DNA of 64,000 bases from Paraphoma chrysanthemicola (Eukaryota; Ascomycota; Dothideomycetes; Pleosporales; Phaeosphaeriaceae): the NCBI GenBank assembly GCA_020744225.1, contig JAGMWG010000008.1, positions 1,364,001-1,428,000 on the forward strand. Reading direction: 5' to 3'. Below the pieces are notes generated by a model, which had not been told where the DNA came from, made no database searches, and worked only from the letters and a program-made list of their open reading frames with translations. Positions 1 through 11,197 of this stretch are shown one piece after another (the stretch's first letter is position 1; each line of letters begins with the position of its first letter). Position numbers and translations under genes: made by a program.

Positions 1-192
1 GGTTGTGGGTACGATGTAGAGGGCGTTGAACTTTGTATAAAGTCCAGTCCCACGTCCCCGGATTGTAACTTCCCCAGATCATCCAGCTTAGGTCCTGGAG
101 ATCCACTGTTTCCTCCGCACCACTACCCCAGAAAATTTCTCTGGTGATCTTCATTGTCTTTTTCATTGACATCATCCACACCAATCTTCAAC

Positions 193-1792
193 ATGGCCGA
201 CAAGAAGAACGAGGTTACGATGCTTGAGAGGCAGGAGACGAGGGAGGAGGGCGTCTTGAAGCCCATTCCCATCATCCAGAAGACGGATTACTCTGGTGCT
301 TACGAGGTTTGTCTCCAGATTCGACTTGGATATTTGCCACATACTGACGGTTGCGAAGAAAACCGATCCGCGAGAAATCGCTCTCGTAAAGAAGCTGGAC
401 CGATGGATCATGCCCATGCTTTGGTCTATGTACTGGCTCAACTACCTTGGTACGTTTTGAAGAACCCACCGCGCAGCCAAACACTGACTTGATACAGATC
501 GCAATGCCATTGCGCTGGCTCGCCTTGACGACCTCGAGAAGGACCTCAAACTCACGAGCACACAGTATCAGACCTGCGTGTCGATTCTGTTCGTTGGTTA
601 CCTACTTGGACAAATCCCCTCAAACATGTTCTTGAACAGGACCCGCCCTTCTCGCTATATGGGCACCTGCATGATGCTTTGGGCTGTTGTTTCTGCCTTG
701 ACTGCCCTGTCCAAGGACTTCAAGGGCCTGCTTCTCACGCGCTTCTTCCTCGGTGTCACTGAAGCCCCATACTACCCTGGTGCGGTCTATCTTCTAACGT
801 CGTTCTATACTCGCAAGGAAGTCGCGACTCGTATTGCTATCCTCTACACTGGAAACATTCTCGCGACCGCCTTTGCTGGACTCATCGCAGCGGGCATCTT
901 CCATGGTCTTGGCGACGTCGCTGGCCTCAGCGGCTGGCAGTGGCTCTTCATCCTGCAGGGTGTTGTCACCTTCCTCATCGCCATCGTTGGGTTCTTCTTG
1001 TTGCCAGATTTTCCTCACAATACTTGGTGGCTCACCCAGGCTGAACGCGACCTCGCCGTCAACCGCATGGCGATTGACACGGTCGGCAACAAGGGAGAGA
1101 CGTCTGTTTGGGCTGGTTTCAAACAGGCTGGCAAGGACCCCATGGTCTGGATCTTCGCTGCCATGGCACACATGCATTTGGCTGCCAATGGATTCAAGGT
1201 ACGTCTTCACACGTGATGATAATAAATATATGGAGCTAACAAAGTCTAGAACTTCTTCCCCACTGTGGTCGCGACTCTAGGCTTCAGCAAGACTATGACG
1301 CTCGTTTTGACCTGCCCGCCTTACCTCATCGCCGGTGCCGTCACCATTGCAGTCTCCTGGTCATCCGGCAAGTTCAACGAAAGGACGTGGCATATCACCA
1401 TCTCCAAGTGTGTCGCTGTCGTCGGCTTCTTGGTCGCATGTGCGCCAATTGGCGTCGCGGGCCGCTACGTCGCCATGGTCATCTTCACGATCGGCACCTA
1501 CGGCGTCAACTCATTGATCCTGGGTTGGTGCGGCTCGACTTGTGGTCAAACACCCGAGAAGAAGGCCGTCTCCATCGGCATAGTCACCACTGTGATGAAC
1601 GCCTCCTTCATTTGGACTCCCTACCTGTGGCCCAAGTCCGACGAGCCCCGCTATGTCATTGCGCTCACCTCGTCTGCGGCATTTTCCATTGCGACGTTTG
1701 CCCTCGCCTGGGTGGCCAAGATTGTCTTCATGCGCAAGAACAAGAAGTTGAAGGAGTCGGGCGACGAGGTGCAGACCTTCTATGTCTACTAG
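193..1792 (+). CDS. MFS permease, Dal5/allantoate (anion:cation symporter) family
   Basis: Four exons fit one reading frame: 193-306, 359-449, 498-1198 and 1250-1792; each intron is GT-AG. The ATG at 193 is the first in frame. The protein carries the family signatures: an N-terminal cytosolic stretch ending in KKLDRWIMPMLW, then NYLDRNAIALARL at the end of TM1, RFFLGVTEAPYYPG in TM4-5, and a hydrophobic C-terminal half ending in a basic tail (FMRKNKKLKESGDE). About twelve membrane segments and about 480 residues are normal for Dal5-like transporters of the plasma membrane, which import allantoate, ureidosuccinate, vitamins or other organic anions. The substrate cannot be read from sequence. 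No linked catabolic gene lies beside it; the next 8 kb are gene-poor. Family call is firm, substrate unknown. Confidence 0.93.
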
Positions 1793-2833
1793 ACTTACCG
1801 AATGGGCTGGTTCCACGGCTTGAGATGAAACTGGTATAGATGGCTTACGAGCGTGCGAGAAGTGACCAAGAGGTCTGCGCATAGATACGATGACGATAGA
1901 GCGATGATTTTCGCAAATAGATCCCGCATCCAATAAACCAAGCATGTATTCTGAAGCTTCAAACTCCCAAGCACATGTGCGAGCCTTTCCAACTGTGTCG
2001 AATGCGCTATGGACGTTCTAGCGACCTTCTAGTCACGATAGGAGGCGCAATAATGTCCCCATTCTGCCCTTGTCCAACATTAGTCTCCCCGCGCCCTCGT
2101 ATATGCAGTGTTAGCGTGAGCAGTCTGCATGCGTGTGCGTGATTCCCGCCACCGACGTTACGCCATCTTGGCGGCCGGGCTTGCATATGCGCGATCAGCA
2201 GTGCGCGTGCGATGGATGCGACATGACGATTTGGGGCGCCGAGATGTGCTATGGGTGTGATGTGGCATGGTTGCTTCACAAATTTCACATTGGATGTAGC
2301 TGGCGGCAGTACGTCGGTGTATTATTGCCAATAGATGCGCACGTATGAATGGTCAAAGCAAATCAGCACGTTGTCTGCATTTGACAAGTCCTCGAGGCTT
2401 TCGCAGCTTTCTACAAGCATGTTGCGATTTTTATACGTGGTCGATGACCTTCGAGCGACTGCATGAATTGATTATTAGTACTACATGGATATATCTAGCC
2501 TACGTGGATTGCCTAATGACTCTCTGGGGCAGCACTCTGCTATCAAATTGGAGGTGGTGATAGACAGAATGCACTGAACACTAGTGATACTGGTGTAAAG
2601 AAAGACTAGCCTGATTCTGATATCCGAAGGCAGCTTGAGTCGCTGCGTCCAACTAGGTTGACACGGTGCAGGCTTTCAAGACAAGCAGTGAAACTTTCGG
2701 ATTAGCTTATGAACGCTGCAGAATGACATTGGAAAAGGTCATACATGTCATTGCATCCCAAAGCACTCACCACGCCTAGAAAGTTATCACAATTGGCAGG
2801 TCCGACATACTTCAGGGTAACCTCCAGTTCGCC
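1793..2833. other. Gene-free stretch
   Basis: Only short open frames, none with recognisable domains or sensible codon pattern. I see no RNA gene in it. Confidence 0.6.
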
Positions 2834-2890
2834 GGTTGCCCCATGAGAATGCGCCTGCTGATACAGGTAAAAATGAGTATGTTGAATCAC
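2834..2890 (-). repeat. tRNA-Leu-derived fragment
   Basis: Its first 26 bases are identical to the intron/anticodon-stem/variable-arm part of the tRNA-Leu gene at 3814-3975, and similarity continues more weakly to the anticodon region (TTCAA versus CTCAA). The 5' half of the tRNA and the whole T-arm are absent. It is a partial copy and cannot form a tRNA. Confidence 0.7.
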
Positions 2891-3803
2891 GTGCCGCATG
2901 CTCACAATCTGGATGGGCTAGGTGCTTTTCGGTATTGCGATAAACTTGAGCACAAATGCTGCAAAGAAGGAGAAGAGCACCTGTTCGATCTTGGTGTACT
3001 GATACCATGTAACGTGAACGAAGTCATTGAACTGGGGGTGATCGGACGGCTCTATATCATGAGATTTGGCTTCCAATTGATTACGTCAGCTGGTGAATGC
3101 CACAGCCTATTGTCTCGGTCGTCTCGAATCACTTCTCAGGCGAACTGGAGAGAGGTCGGCGAGAAGATGGACATTCGGTGATTGAACCGAACCGGACCAT
3201 TTATTCCACGTGCGCAAGCTGAAAAATGTGATTGAAGTTGTTCGGGAAGCACACCGTAGCTTCCAGGTCAAGTGACGTGAACAACATCGTGTACGAATCA
3301 CTGGAGAAAGGTATTGGAGAGTGGTCAGGGAAAGTGTGCATGTAACGACCATCAAAACTCTCAAACATAATTATGAATAATATTATTAACAGGCACAGTT
3401 GAAGTTGGATCCCGAATTTACAACGCACTCCGCCCCTAAGCCGCTCTGCACATTTGGAACAATGCACTGCATCAAGTTTCCCCGTAATGGGACCACTACC
3501 ATTTGGAAATTTGTCAAGACGTTTCCGTCACTATGGAAGTCTTGTAATAATGCATATGTGCATCCAACAATGATATCGACAGGGACGAGTTTTTCAGAAA
3601 ACTTCGAGGAGTAGTTCGTAGTGAGGAATATAATTAGCGGGTCGCATGAAAATTCTCTCGGTGCGGGGTTGACAAGTGGACATGGGCGGCCCGAAGGCAT
3701 CGGGCTCACTGGTTAGCGTAAGACTAGTACGGTCTTACATATGAGCCCCTTCCCTCTAACTATGCATAGCTTAACACTTAAGAAAAAGATTGCAAAAGAT
3801 TGC

Positions 3804-3810
3804 AAAAAAA
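3804..3810 (-). terminator. Pol III T7 terminator of the tRNA-Leu gene
   Basis: Seven T residues on the minus strand, beginning a few bases after the tRNA 3' end, as expected for RNA polymerase III termination. Confidence 0.7.
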
Positions 3811-3813
3811 TAT

Positions 3814-3975
3814 TGTCAACGGTGGGATTCGAACCCACGCGGGTTGCCCCATGAGAATGCGCCTGCTTAGTACAGGAAGAATAGAATTCTTGAGTCACAC
3901 GCCATAACTATTTGTTGTTAGATAGTGCTCCAGAGGATAGTAGTCAGGAATACTAACCCACTCGGCCACATTGAC
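3814..3975 (-). tRNA. tRNA-Leu(CAA) with anticodon intron and a D-loop insertion
   Basis: On the minus strand the acceptor halves GTCAATG and CGTTGAC pair, followed by A73, the leucine discriminator. The T-arm is GTGGG-TTCGAAT-CCCAC. A long class II variable arm contains GGGGCAACCC. The D-arm begins GGCCGAGTGG and the anticodon loop reads CTCAAG, giving CAA. Sequence between the anticodon loop and the 3' anticodon stem is the usual fungal tRNA-Leu(CAA) intron. The D-loop is interrupted by 49 extra bases between two copies of GTTA; without them the D-arm is standard. The 5/3 anticodon stem pairs except for one A-G mismatch by my reading. A T7 terminator follows. Either a recently disrupted gene or one with an unheard-of D-loop intron; disruption is more likely. 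Confidence 0.75.
3905..3957 (-). other. 49-nt insertion in tRNA D-loop with 4-bp direct repeat
   Basis: Plus-strand TAAC at 3905-3908 and again at 3954-3957 brackets the extra DNA. Deleting one copy with the intervening bases restores a normal D-loop. Inside are two copies of GATAGT around GCTCCAGAG. The flanking repeat looks like a target-site duplication or a slippage footprint. Confidence 0.6.
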
Positions 3976-5408
3976 ACGATTCTTGTTGTGTTGAAAAATA
4001 AGTCAACCTATATCGTAGATTCGTAGGGGATGATGGCTTAGGTCGGGCCATCAATACTTTGCCCTGGCGCTGCATGACTCCACATGGCGACCCCGCACTA
4101 AAAAAATCCATTTTTTCTGCACCTGCCAACTTGTGTCTTGTGTTCGCACCATTTAATAGATTACTGTCCTTAGTAGTCAAATATCCCGCTGCACGGAGGT
4201 ATTCATTATCACTGGACGTTGTCGTTCCTGGATCAGCCGCCAGAGGACATCAGGATAGTTCGAACCCTGAGGTAGGCGGCGTCGCTGTCTTCAAGCTGTA
4301 GAAGCAATTGTGTGAAAGTAAGGCCGAGGCACGGAAGTGCCTCGACGCATACTTCATTGCATGACGTCTATGTATACTACCATATCACCAAAACCCAACC
4401 ATGGCACCATGCAATAATGCACTGCCCTCCCAGGCTTCAATGCTATATCCAACAACATGCTATTCATTAATGCAGTCACATAGGCAGAGCAATGACATCG
4501 TGACCGAAGATGTCTTGATCGCGGCTATTTCGGCCACCCTTCGATCTGCGAGAAAGCGACGAGCCTGGATTACCGAATGAACGACTACGGTAGCTTATGG
4601 GGCTTTGGCGCCAATCGTGAGAAAGTTGCGCCAGATCGTGCCGGCGCCTGCATTTCTTGTTGGGAAGCAACCTGGTGGGTGCTGCTCGAGTTGTTTGCGG
4701 CGTGCCAATTATGGAGTGTAGGAGGGTTATAAGCTTCCCTAAGAGGCGGCCAGTAGGAGAGCAAGAGTGGAGTGGTGATGTAGAGTGCCTGTTGGTGGTG
4801 CGGCGAGGCTAGGGGAGTACGTCACTTCAATAGATCGTCACGTGAAAGCGCCTTGTTTTCGCGCTGCGTGGCTTGCAGGGATACACCCGCGATACCTATG
4901 ATGTAACTAGCTCTCGTTTGTGATGAGAGTCCACACCTGACCCAGATTTTTAATTATACCAACTTTGTGAGCAGACGCTACACCCACTAAATTCATTCCG
5001 AACGGCAAGATCTCGCTCACTATGAGGTAGGTACTTTCCTCCACATCGTCCTCTCCTCTGAACGCCACCCATCTATCCAGCATTCAAGCTAATAGCCCGA
5101 GCTGTATACTTGTACCTTGAAAGAGCCTTTGCCGCCGATCGTGTTCACGTTACGGATAGACTGCATGAGGCTATTACATGCCATGAAGATTTCGACTCTC
5201 TTTATGTCCGCCACCGCGGCGTCTGTAGTTTCTGTTGACACGGTCCCTTCAGTTTGTCTCAAGCCTACGCGCGACTACTACCTTTCACAGGGCTTAAAAC
5301 CGTCGTCGTACTCGGCAGATCGGCGTGTGGGAGCCGCGCTTGACAAGGTGGAACCGAGCAATCGCGAGTCAAGATGATGAAAGCTAGATCAAGGATACCA
5401 CCAACAGT
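3976..5408. other. Gene-free stretch
   Basis: No supported gene. A string ACTATGAG-GTAGGT near 5020 could be a tiny first exon, but no matching downstream exon could be recognised. Confidence 0.5.
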
Positions 5409-5740
5409 CGCGAGTTTTGGTCAAGAGGGAGCTCAAGCACCAGGAGCCGAATCGCTGCCAGCCTGCCCTTTCGCGAATTTGAGGCACAGCTGTGCGCGAA
5501 GCAAGCTTTGAGTATGCTTCTCGGCTACCTCGAGCCTGCCATGATACGGATTGGAGGGACATTGGTGCGCAAGGTAAGGCTCGAGAGGAATCCTTACTGA
5601 CTCGAGCCTGTAGTCCTATGGAATGGAGGGAGAGTTATGCGCAAAGAAAGCCTTGGGCAGACTCACTGGCTACCTCGAACCTGCAGCGCCGCGGCTCAAG
5701 CGAGTACTCCTACGCGAGGAAAAGGCTTCATAGGTTATCC
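5409..5740 (+). repeat. Imperfect 72-73 bp tandem repeat, four-plus units
   Basis: Units begin near 5409, 5494, 5567 and 5639, with a partial one from about 5711. Recurrent landmarks are GCGC-AAG-AAGC at the unit start, CTCGAGCCTG in the middle and GGAGGGA-AT near the end. Because the period is 72 bases, one plus-strand frame encodes a 24-residue repeat with recurring TRACSP-like and WRES/WRDI segments, open from about 5492 to 5743. This may be the remnant of a repetitive protein gene; no start, domain or second exon could be assigned. Confidence 0.6.
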
Positions 5741-8700
5741 TAACTTTTTCACTGCCAAGCACCACTCGACACGCGGTCGGATTTTCCGAAGAGTGAACAA
5801 GCGGAATTTCAGTAAGAAGCATGCTTACGAGAGCCGTATGGGGGCGTCACTTGGACACAGTATGTTAGCGTGCCGACGCCTGAGAGTGGCTGTCGAGAAG
5901 ACTTCAGGAGTGAATCGTCGCGCACGAGGTGGATTGAAGGATGAGCTGAACGGCTGCTCATAGAAAGGTAGCAAACATGCAGGAATCAAGGCGGAAGTGG
6001 TCAGGGTCGGCATCTAACACCATGTTCATTTGCTAGACGGTGTGAAGACTCATGTTCCTATCTACAGCCGCGATCTTGTTCATCCAGCATGCAGTATTTC
6101 ACCAGAACATAGCCTTTGCTGAACAGCTCCTTGAAGAGAGAGATATTGCCATGGTACATACCTGTATAGACCAATACATGATGTTCTGTGGCTACTGGCT
6201 GTATTTTGACAAGCCCAGATACCTAACGGATGATAAAGTAGTTTGAATGATGTGAAACACCCTCGCGTCGCCTATAACCGACGAAGATCATGAAGTTCCA
6301 ACGGAATAGCATAATTCAGTGAAGCTGGATTCATAGTCTGTGTGAGCATTGTTGCGATGAGATTTGCATGTTGGAAGATAGACTCTATACAGGCTCTGTC
6401 TAGTTAGCTTGAGCTATTGCTTCCTGCTGAATGGCCCAAATCTTAAGCAGCTCCAGCAGAATTTCTTGAGCTTAGCAGTAATCTTGACGGTCTAGCTAAA
6501 CCTCAACTACTACTCGCCTCTGGTTCTCGCACCAAGTCATCAACGCGAACCACCCATTTGGTTTGAAATGTCTGAGCCACGGACATTCATGATGAGCGCA
6601 ATTCTAACACGAATCTTGTCGTTCGGCTGGCTTTTTAACATGTATAGATTGTAGTCGTCGTTTATTCTAGCTCACTGCTGTTGCACTCTTGTCTCGAGAG
6701 GGTTCGACTTTTAGCGTTGATGGAATCTTCTTGTCGATCGGTACAACTAATGTAGCCTTTGTGCTCGTGATACAATATGACCAGGCAGTTGATCTGCCGT
6801 CTGTCAGCTAATGTTCAATTGTACGGAGCGAGGTATGCCAAAACGTACGGCTATGACGGATTTGGCAAACTTGCGTTTCGCCATCATTATAGCACGAGGT
6901 ACATATCGATGTTGAATGGGAAGCTCACGGATCCACAAAGGCTTGTTGCCTTCGTGTTGGCAGTAGCTGAACCAATCTCCTGAAGATACCGAACCTTGTT
7001 TGTTCAATGTCATTCTTCTGACCGGCCCAGAAAACACCTTGACATATCGACGATGCAATGGCTCTTGGTACTGTACCACCACCGTGTGAACGTTCTCTTG
7101 ATGTCCAAGTCCCGAGGTGAGGCTGCGGAGCTGGCACGACAGCGACAAGCTGGACATCGCAAAAGTCGGCATAGTTTGGACGCGCGATGATTTCATGCGT
7201 GCCGCAAGGCACGTTCACTCTTTCATTTCATTCCAAGAAGCCCAATAATGAGAAGATCATGTGCAGCAGCTATCGCATTGACACCTGACGTTGACTCTCA
7301 CGTAGGACATTTTAGGAAATAGGAAGTAAATATAGCAGGCTTGATACATACTTTCCACTTCAGGAATAAGAGTAGCTAGGAAGCTAAATGTCAGAGTTGA
7401 AGATGCCCAAACCCAGTTCTGTGTTTTGGCCACTTTGTGTATCTGCCAGACAGGCAGAGCGTGCATCCCATTCGTATTCTCAGCAGAACAACGAGCTGTG
7501 CAGAAGGCTCAGCGGTGGAGGCGATAATTTTGTCGCTCATGGGATCGAGAACCTTGGTATTTTCGCATACCGCTGTTCTTAGAGTCATCTGTACTCACCA
7601 CAACTGTTCCTTCCTAAGCTGCTGCCCTGATCGCATACTTACACCATGGCGAACGTTAGTTTCCGGTGCTCTCTTGTTGCTAGCCATGCTGTGCTGGTAG
7701 ACAGCTTTCTCATAATCGCATGCCTAGCTTGGTGTTTTTGTCTGCGCAATCCCATGTTCTCTGCGAACCGATGTTTCGCCTCTCGAATTATGGCTCGAAA
7801 CCTGAAGAGGTTGCGATGCCGGTGTGGTTGGCGCGTTCGTTCACCGACCGTATCGGCGAGTGGATATGGAGAGGCATCTGGGTAGTCAAGGAATGATATT
7901 TCTCATTCGGCGGCTGGCAGCTCATGCGATTTGAGGTGCAGGGTTGTGAGCGTGTCTGGGTATGGGTGGAGCGAGTAGGCGGTGAAGGGACGGTATCCGA
8001 GTGCAAATTTCGGCGACGGTGGTCGTTGATATGGCAGTAGATATTTCCAACCGATTTCGGCCAGCTCGCAGGCGGTGGCGGCGGAGCGCTGCCATGATGC
8101 TGCAAGACTTCAGGGCCTCGGTGCCTGAGTACCTAGCGTCCTTTCTTCCACCACCCGCACAACTGCTTGCTTTATGCCTTTTGTCCCTCGCGACAGGTTT
8201 ACGTATCTATGTATTATTTTCCAAAACTAATGTCAGATAGCCACCGCAACGATTGTCGTCTTATCATACGTACGCCCGCCCTCCGAACGTTCACAATACC
8301 GCATCGCGCCGCCGCTATCATTTGGCTGGTCGTCTCACCCATTATTCAGATCACTGCAAGCGTCCCGATAACTTTCGCGCTCGATACGTCTTTACATCGC
8401 ACACAGACGGCCACCACCGCGCTATACAGCCAAATAAGAGTCGGGATGGCCATGTGCACTTTTGCCATCAGTCGTTGATACACGGAGCCGATAGCGCTCA
8501 TCCGAGGTAACAGTGGATTATTCAGAAGGTCGTTGCGTCGCAGACAGAAGGCTTCGATTAGGAGGCTTCGAAACTTGCCCAATTCCAGCTCGGAACATAT
8601 CACCTGGGCAGTCAGGGCATCTAAAACACGTTTGATAAATGAAGGGTTATCGGGCTATCCAGCACACAAGGCACAACGATGAACCACTGCAGTGTTCGAT

Positions 8701-9330
8701 GGGAACATGAGTCACTATTGGTGTTCTGACCGATACGGGTGCCTCTGAGACAGCGCCTCTCGGTAGCTCGCTATTCTCCTCCTCGGACGGGTCATACACA
8801 TCACTTTGCACAAAATCACATTTACACGTAGAACGCTACATTGTCGCTGAGTTTAGGGTGTTATATGGGGGAGGCTGGTGGACGACGTATTGCATGCGGA
8901 TAACAAAGACAGGCCTGTGAGGGCTGGCTATTCGTAACGCTGCTATCTCAGAGTCTATAGCGCGGTGTCGATACGTCTCGCAGCCTAGGTCGTATGACGT
9001 GCAGACGGTCATTGAAGCTTCAGAGAAGCGCTTCCTGTGCGTGTCTAAGCGCAAATGGACCTTGCAACAGCTCTTGAAAAATAGCTATCCTAGTCACATG
9101 CGTCCTACATCTAGTCGTTATCTGAGATTTCCGCAACTGAATATTCAAAGCTTGCAGCGAATACCCGGAGTTCTGTCCTATCGACTCGATTTCCTCCATC
9201 GCGTGAAACACCGGCCGTAAAACCCTCTGCCCTGGCCTGAACATGCCCATGTTCGAGTTTTGAAACTTGAATTACTGATCCAGCTCGTCGTTCACAAACC
9301 CCTCTCTTTGAGTATGTCTCAACGACGATT
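5741..9330. other. Gene-poor, partly decayed DNA
   Basis: No intact gene. On the minus strand around 6550-7220 several short frames read like coding sequence broken by frameshifts and stops (for example NDDYNLYMLKSQPNDK near 6640 and PNYADFCDVQLVAVV near 7180), suggesting an old pseudogene of unknown family. Confidence 0.4.
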
Positions 9331-9490
9331 TTGTTACGATGCCCAAAGAAGATTCGTAGATAGCGCGCTACTCCTTTGCATTAGTTTAAAAGAGCCATGC
9401 TTCCGATAGCGGTTCTGTACTGCGAAAACTTGGAGCGGTGGGCGGCCGAGACACGGTGGACAGCGCTCATATCGTCGTGATAACGAATCA
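9331..9490 (-). repeat. Dispersed relic, copy 1 (pair of 15781-15938)
   Basis: Read on the minus strand this matches 15781-15938 over its whole length with scattered mismatches. The frame common to both copies ends in RAIYES-LG-VT and is broken by stops in each. It is most simply a second remnant of the decayed gene at 12.4-16 kb. Confidence 0.65.
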
Positions 9491-9667
9491 TTGTAGTCGC
9501 TGTTGACAATCTGGTAACGCATAATGACTTCATATCCCCATAAACGTCTACTAGATTATCATTACACTTATACAACACGTGAGTCTAAGCTTCTTAGCTG
9601 AAATGACGCCATCTCTTGTCCTTGCAGGAAATGCTATAGCCGAATAGAAAAACCCGCGCATGAATCC

Positions 9668-11197
9668 TCATAATTCCAGTGGCGAAAAGGAAGCAGAAAG
9701 ATCCACAGTGTTTCGGCCAGCCTTAGCGCAGTTATCCTTCGCATACTGGAGTAGCTTCCAGGCTTGAATTAGCTCGTGAGTCTTGTCATCTGCTGCGGAA
9801 TTGTCCTGAAGATGTTTAAGAATAACGTTAACATCATAATTACCCCAGTAGACCTTATGATGTAAATCAATATGGCTGTCTGTTATGCCATAATCCAGGG
9901 TAGTTAGTCGAAGAGCAAGCCGAAAGCGCACATGTCCTCGCGACAGCCAGGGCTCAAGCATCTTAGTTGAGCATGTAAATCCATCTATTCCAACGGATAG
10001 TAGAATTGGCTCAACTCCAGCTTCGTTTGCAGCGATAATGTCGTCAGTAATAGCTTGCGTGAACTTCCACGCGACATGCTTCTCCCACCGCAAAGTCTCG
10101 GACAACTCTAAGTGGGAGTCTTTCTCGTCGGCTGCAGGAATATGGCGGGTCTTCGCATTTGCAGCCGCATGTAGAATTGCTTTGCCAACCGCGGTCGTTC
10201 TGGAATACGCGACATAGTGTTCGAGAATTTTGCGACCCCACACAGGAAGACCATCATCGAAGGTACCCATACCGGCCTTCCAACCATCAGGGGCGGTACT
10301 AGAGCTTCGCGCTACAATAATGATACTTGGTACCTCTGTCTCATCTGTCCCTGTGAGGACCATTCGACGAGTGGTATCTCGCACGAGTGCGCCTTCACTG
10401 TCACATCGCTCCTCATGTGCCGCGAGGATGTAGAGATCAGCATGGTATTCCTGGCAGCCCTTGGAACATTGATATGGTCCGCGCTTGTCGGTTATATGGC
10501 ATCGGATGTGGTTTGCCATGGCTTTTCGGTCAAGGTTTGACATCTTGCAATTATTATATGGCTTCCAGGGGCAGTCGGTCGCTCGTTCCTCGCTGGAGCA
10601 GCCATTCGCGTCTTTCTTCTTTGCATGTTGACACGCCTGCTGGTAAGATGTGAACAGCTTGCCGCAAGCTTTTGGACAAGGAATTTTGTAAGTTCCATCT
10701 TCGAACAATGAGACGTCTATCGCAGTGATGACCTCGTGTCCATGTACCATGAGAACATGGCGATAAAGACCTTTTGAAGAGGGAAATTTTCCAGTCTTAT
10801 GCTTGCATGGTCGATTTGCCAGCTTGAACGGGCAAAGGTACTCCGGTAACGTTTTGAAGGGCTGCAGTGTGGTCTCTTCGGAAGAGCTGGCAATGACTTG
10901 TATGTTTTGAGAAGATGCGACCGCTGGAGAAGAAGGAGCGATTGTGGTGATTGGGGTGAAAGGAGCGGCTGGGGTGACTGGGGTGGAAGGAGCGACAGGA
11001 CTGAAAGAAGAGATAAGGGCTGAAGCTGTGGGGTTAACGGGATTCGTCGCGGGCGCGGGTGTTGAGTGTGGTCGCTTCTGTTGTGGTTCCGCGGTAACGT
11101 CTGAAGGACCCTCCTTTCGCTTGTAGAATGACAACAAGCTTTTGTTGTCGCCTGTGTCGAGCTTGCTGCGTGATACTCCGGACTTCTTTGGGGCCAT
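9668..11197 (-). CDS. Orphan protein with several C2H2-type zinc fingers and an N-terminal PIP-like box
   Basis: Single exon, 509 residues, ATG at 11197. Residues 1-32 are basic and contain NKSLLSFYKRKEG: its spacing matches the PCNA-binding PIP box (Q-x-x-h-x-x-a-a followed by basic residues) with Asn in place of Gln. A Pro/Ala/Thr-rich linker (about 33-115) follows. Then come at least three zinc-binding modules: C-x7-C with H-x4-H around 122-150, a CPKACGKLF finger near 172, and CPWKPYNNC with H-x3-H followed by a YQCSKGC/H/C module near 208-265. The C-terminal 220 residues have no family I recognise. It stands alone between decayed regions. A nuclear DNA-binding or chromatin role is inferred from the fingers only. 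Confidence 0.75.
   Translation of the reverse strand: MAPKKSGVSRSKLDTGDNKSLLSFYKRKEGPSDVTAEPQQKRPHSTPAPATNPVNPTASALISSFSPVAPSTPVTPAAPFTPITTIAPSSPAVASSQNIQVIASSSEETTLQPFKTLPEYLCPFKLANRPCKHKTGKFPSSKGLYRHVLMVHGHEVITAIDVSLFEDGTYKIPCPKACGKLFTSYQQACQHAKKKDANGCSSEERATDCPWKPYNNCKMSNLDRKAMANHIRCHITDKRGPYQCSKGCQEYHADLYILAAHEERCDSEGALVRDTTRRMVLTGTDETEVPSIIIVARSSSTAPDGWKAGMGTFDDGLPVWGRKILEHYVAYSRTTAVGKAILHAAANAKTRHIPAADEKDSHLELSETLRWEKHVAWKFTQAITDDIIAANEAGVEPILLSVGIDGFTCSTKMLEPWLSRGHVRFRLALRLTTLDYGITDSHIDLHHKVYWGNYDVNVILKHLQDNSAADDKTHELIQAWKLLQYAKDNCAKAGRNTVDLSASFSPLEL

Noticed and set aside
3386..3709. Possible small Cys-rich secreted protein on the minus strand
   Set aside because: The long frame starts at GTG; the first ATG gives no signal peptide and no upstream exon fits before the tRNA.
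4255..4290. GTTCGAACCC resembling a tRNA T-loop
   Set aside because: No matching D-arm or acceptor stem within tRNA distance on either strand.
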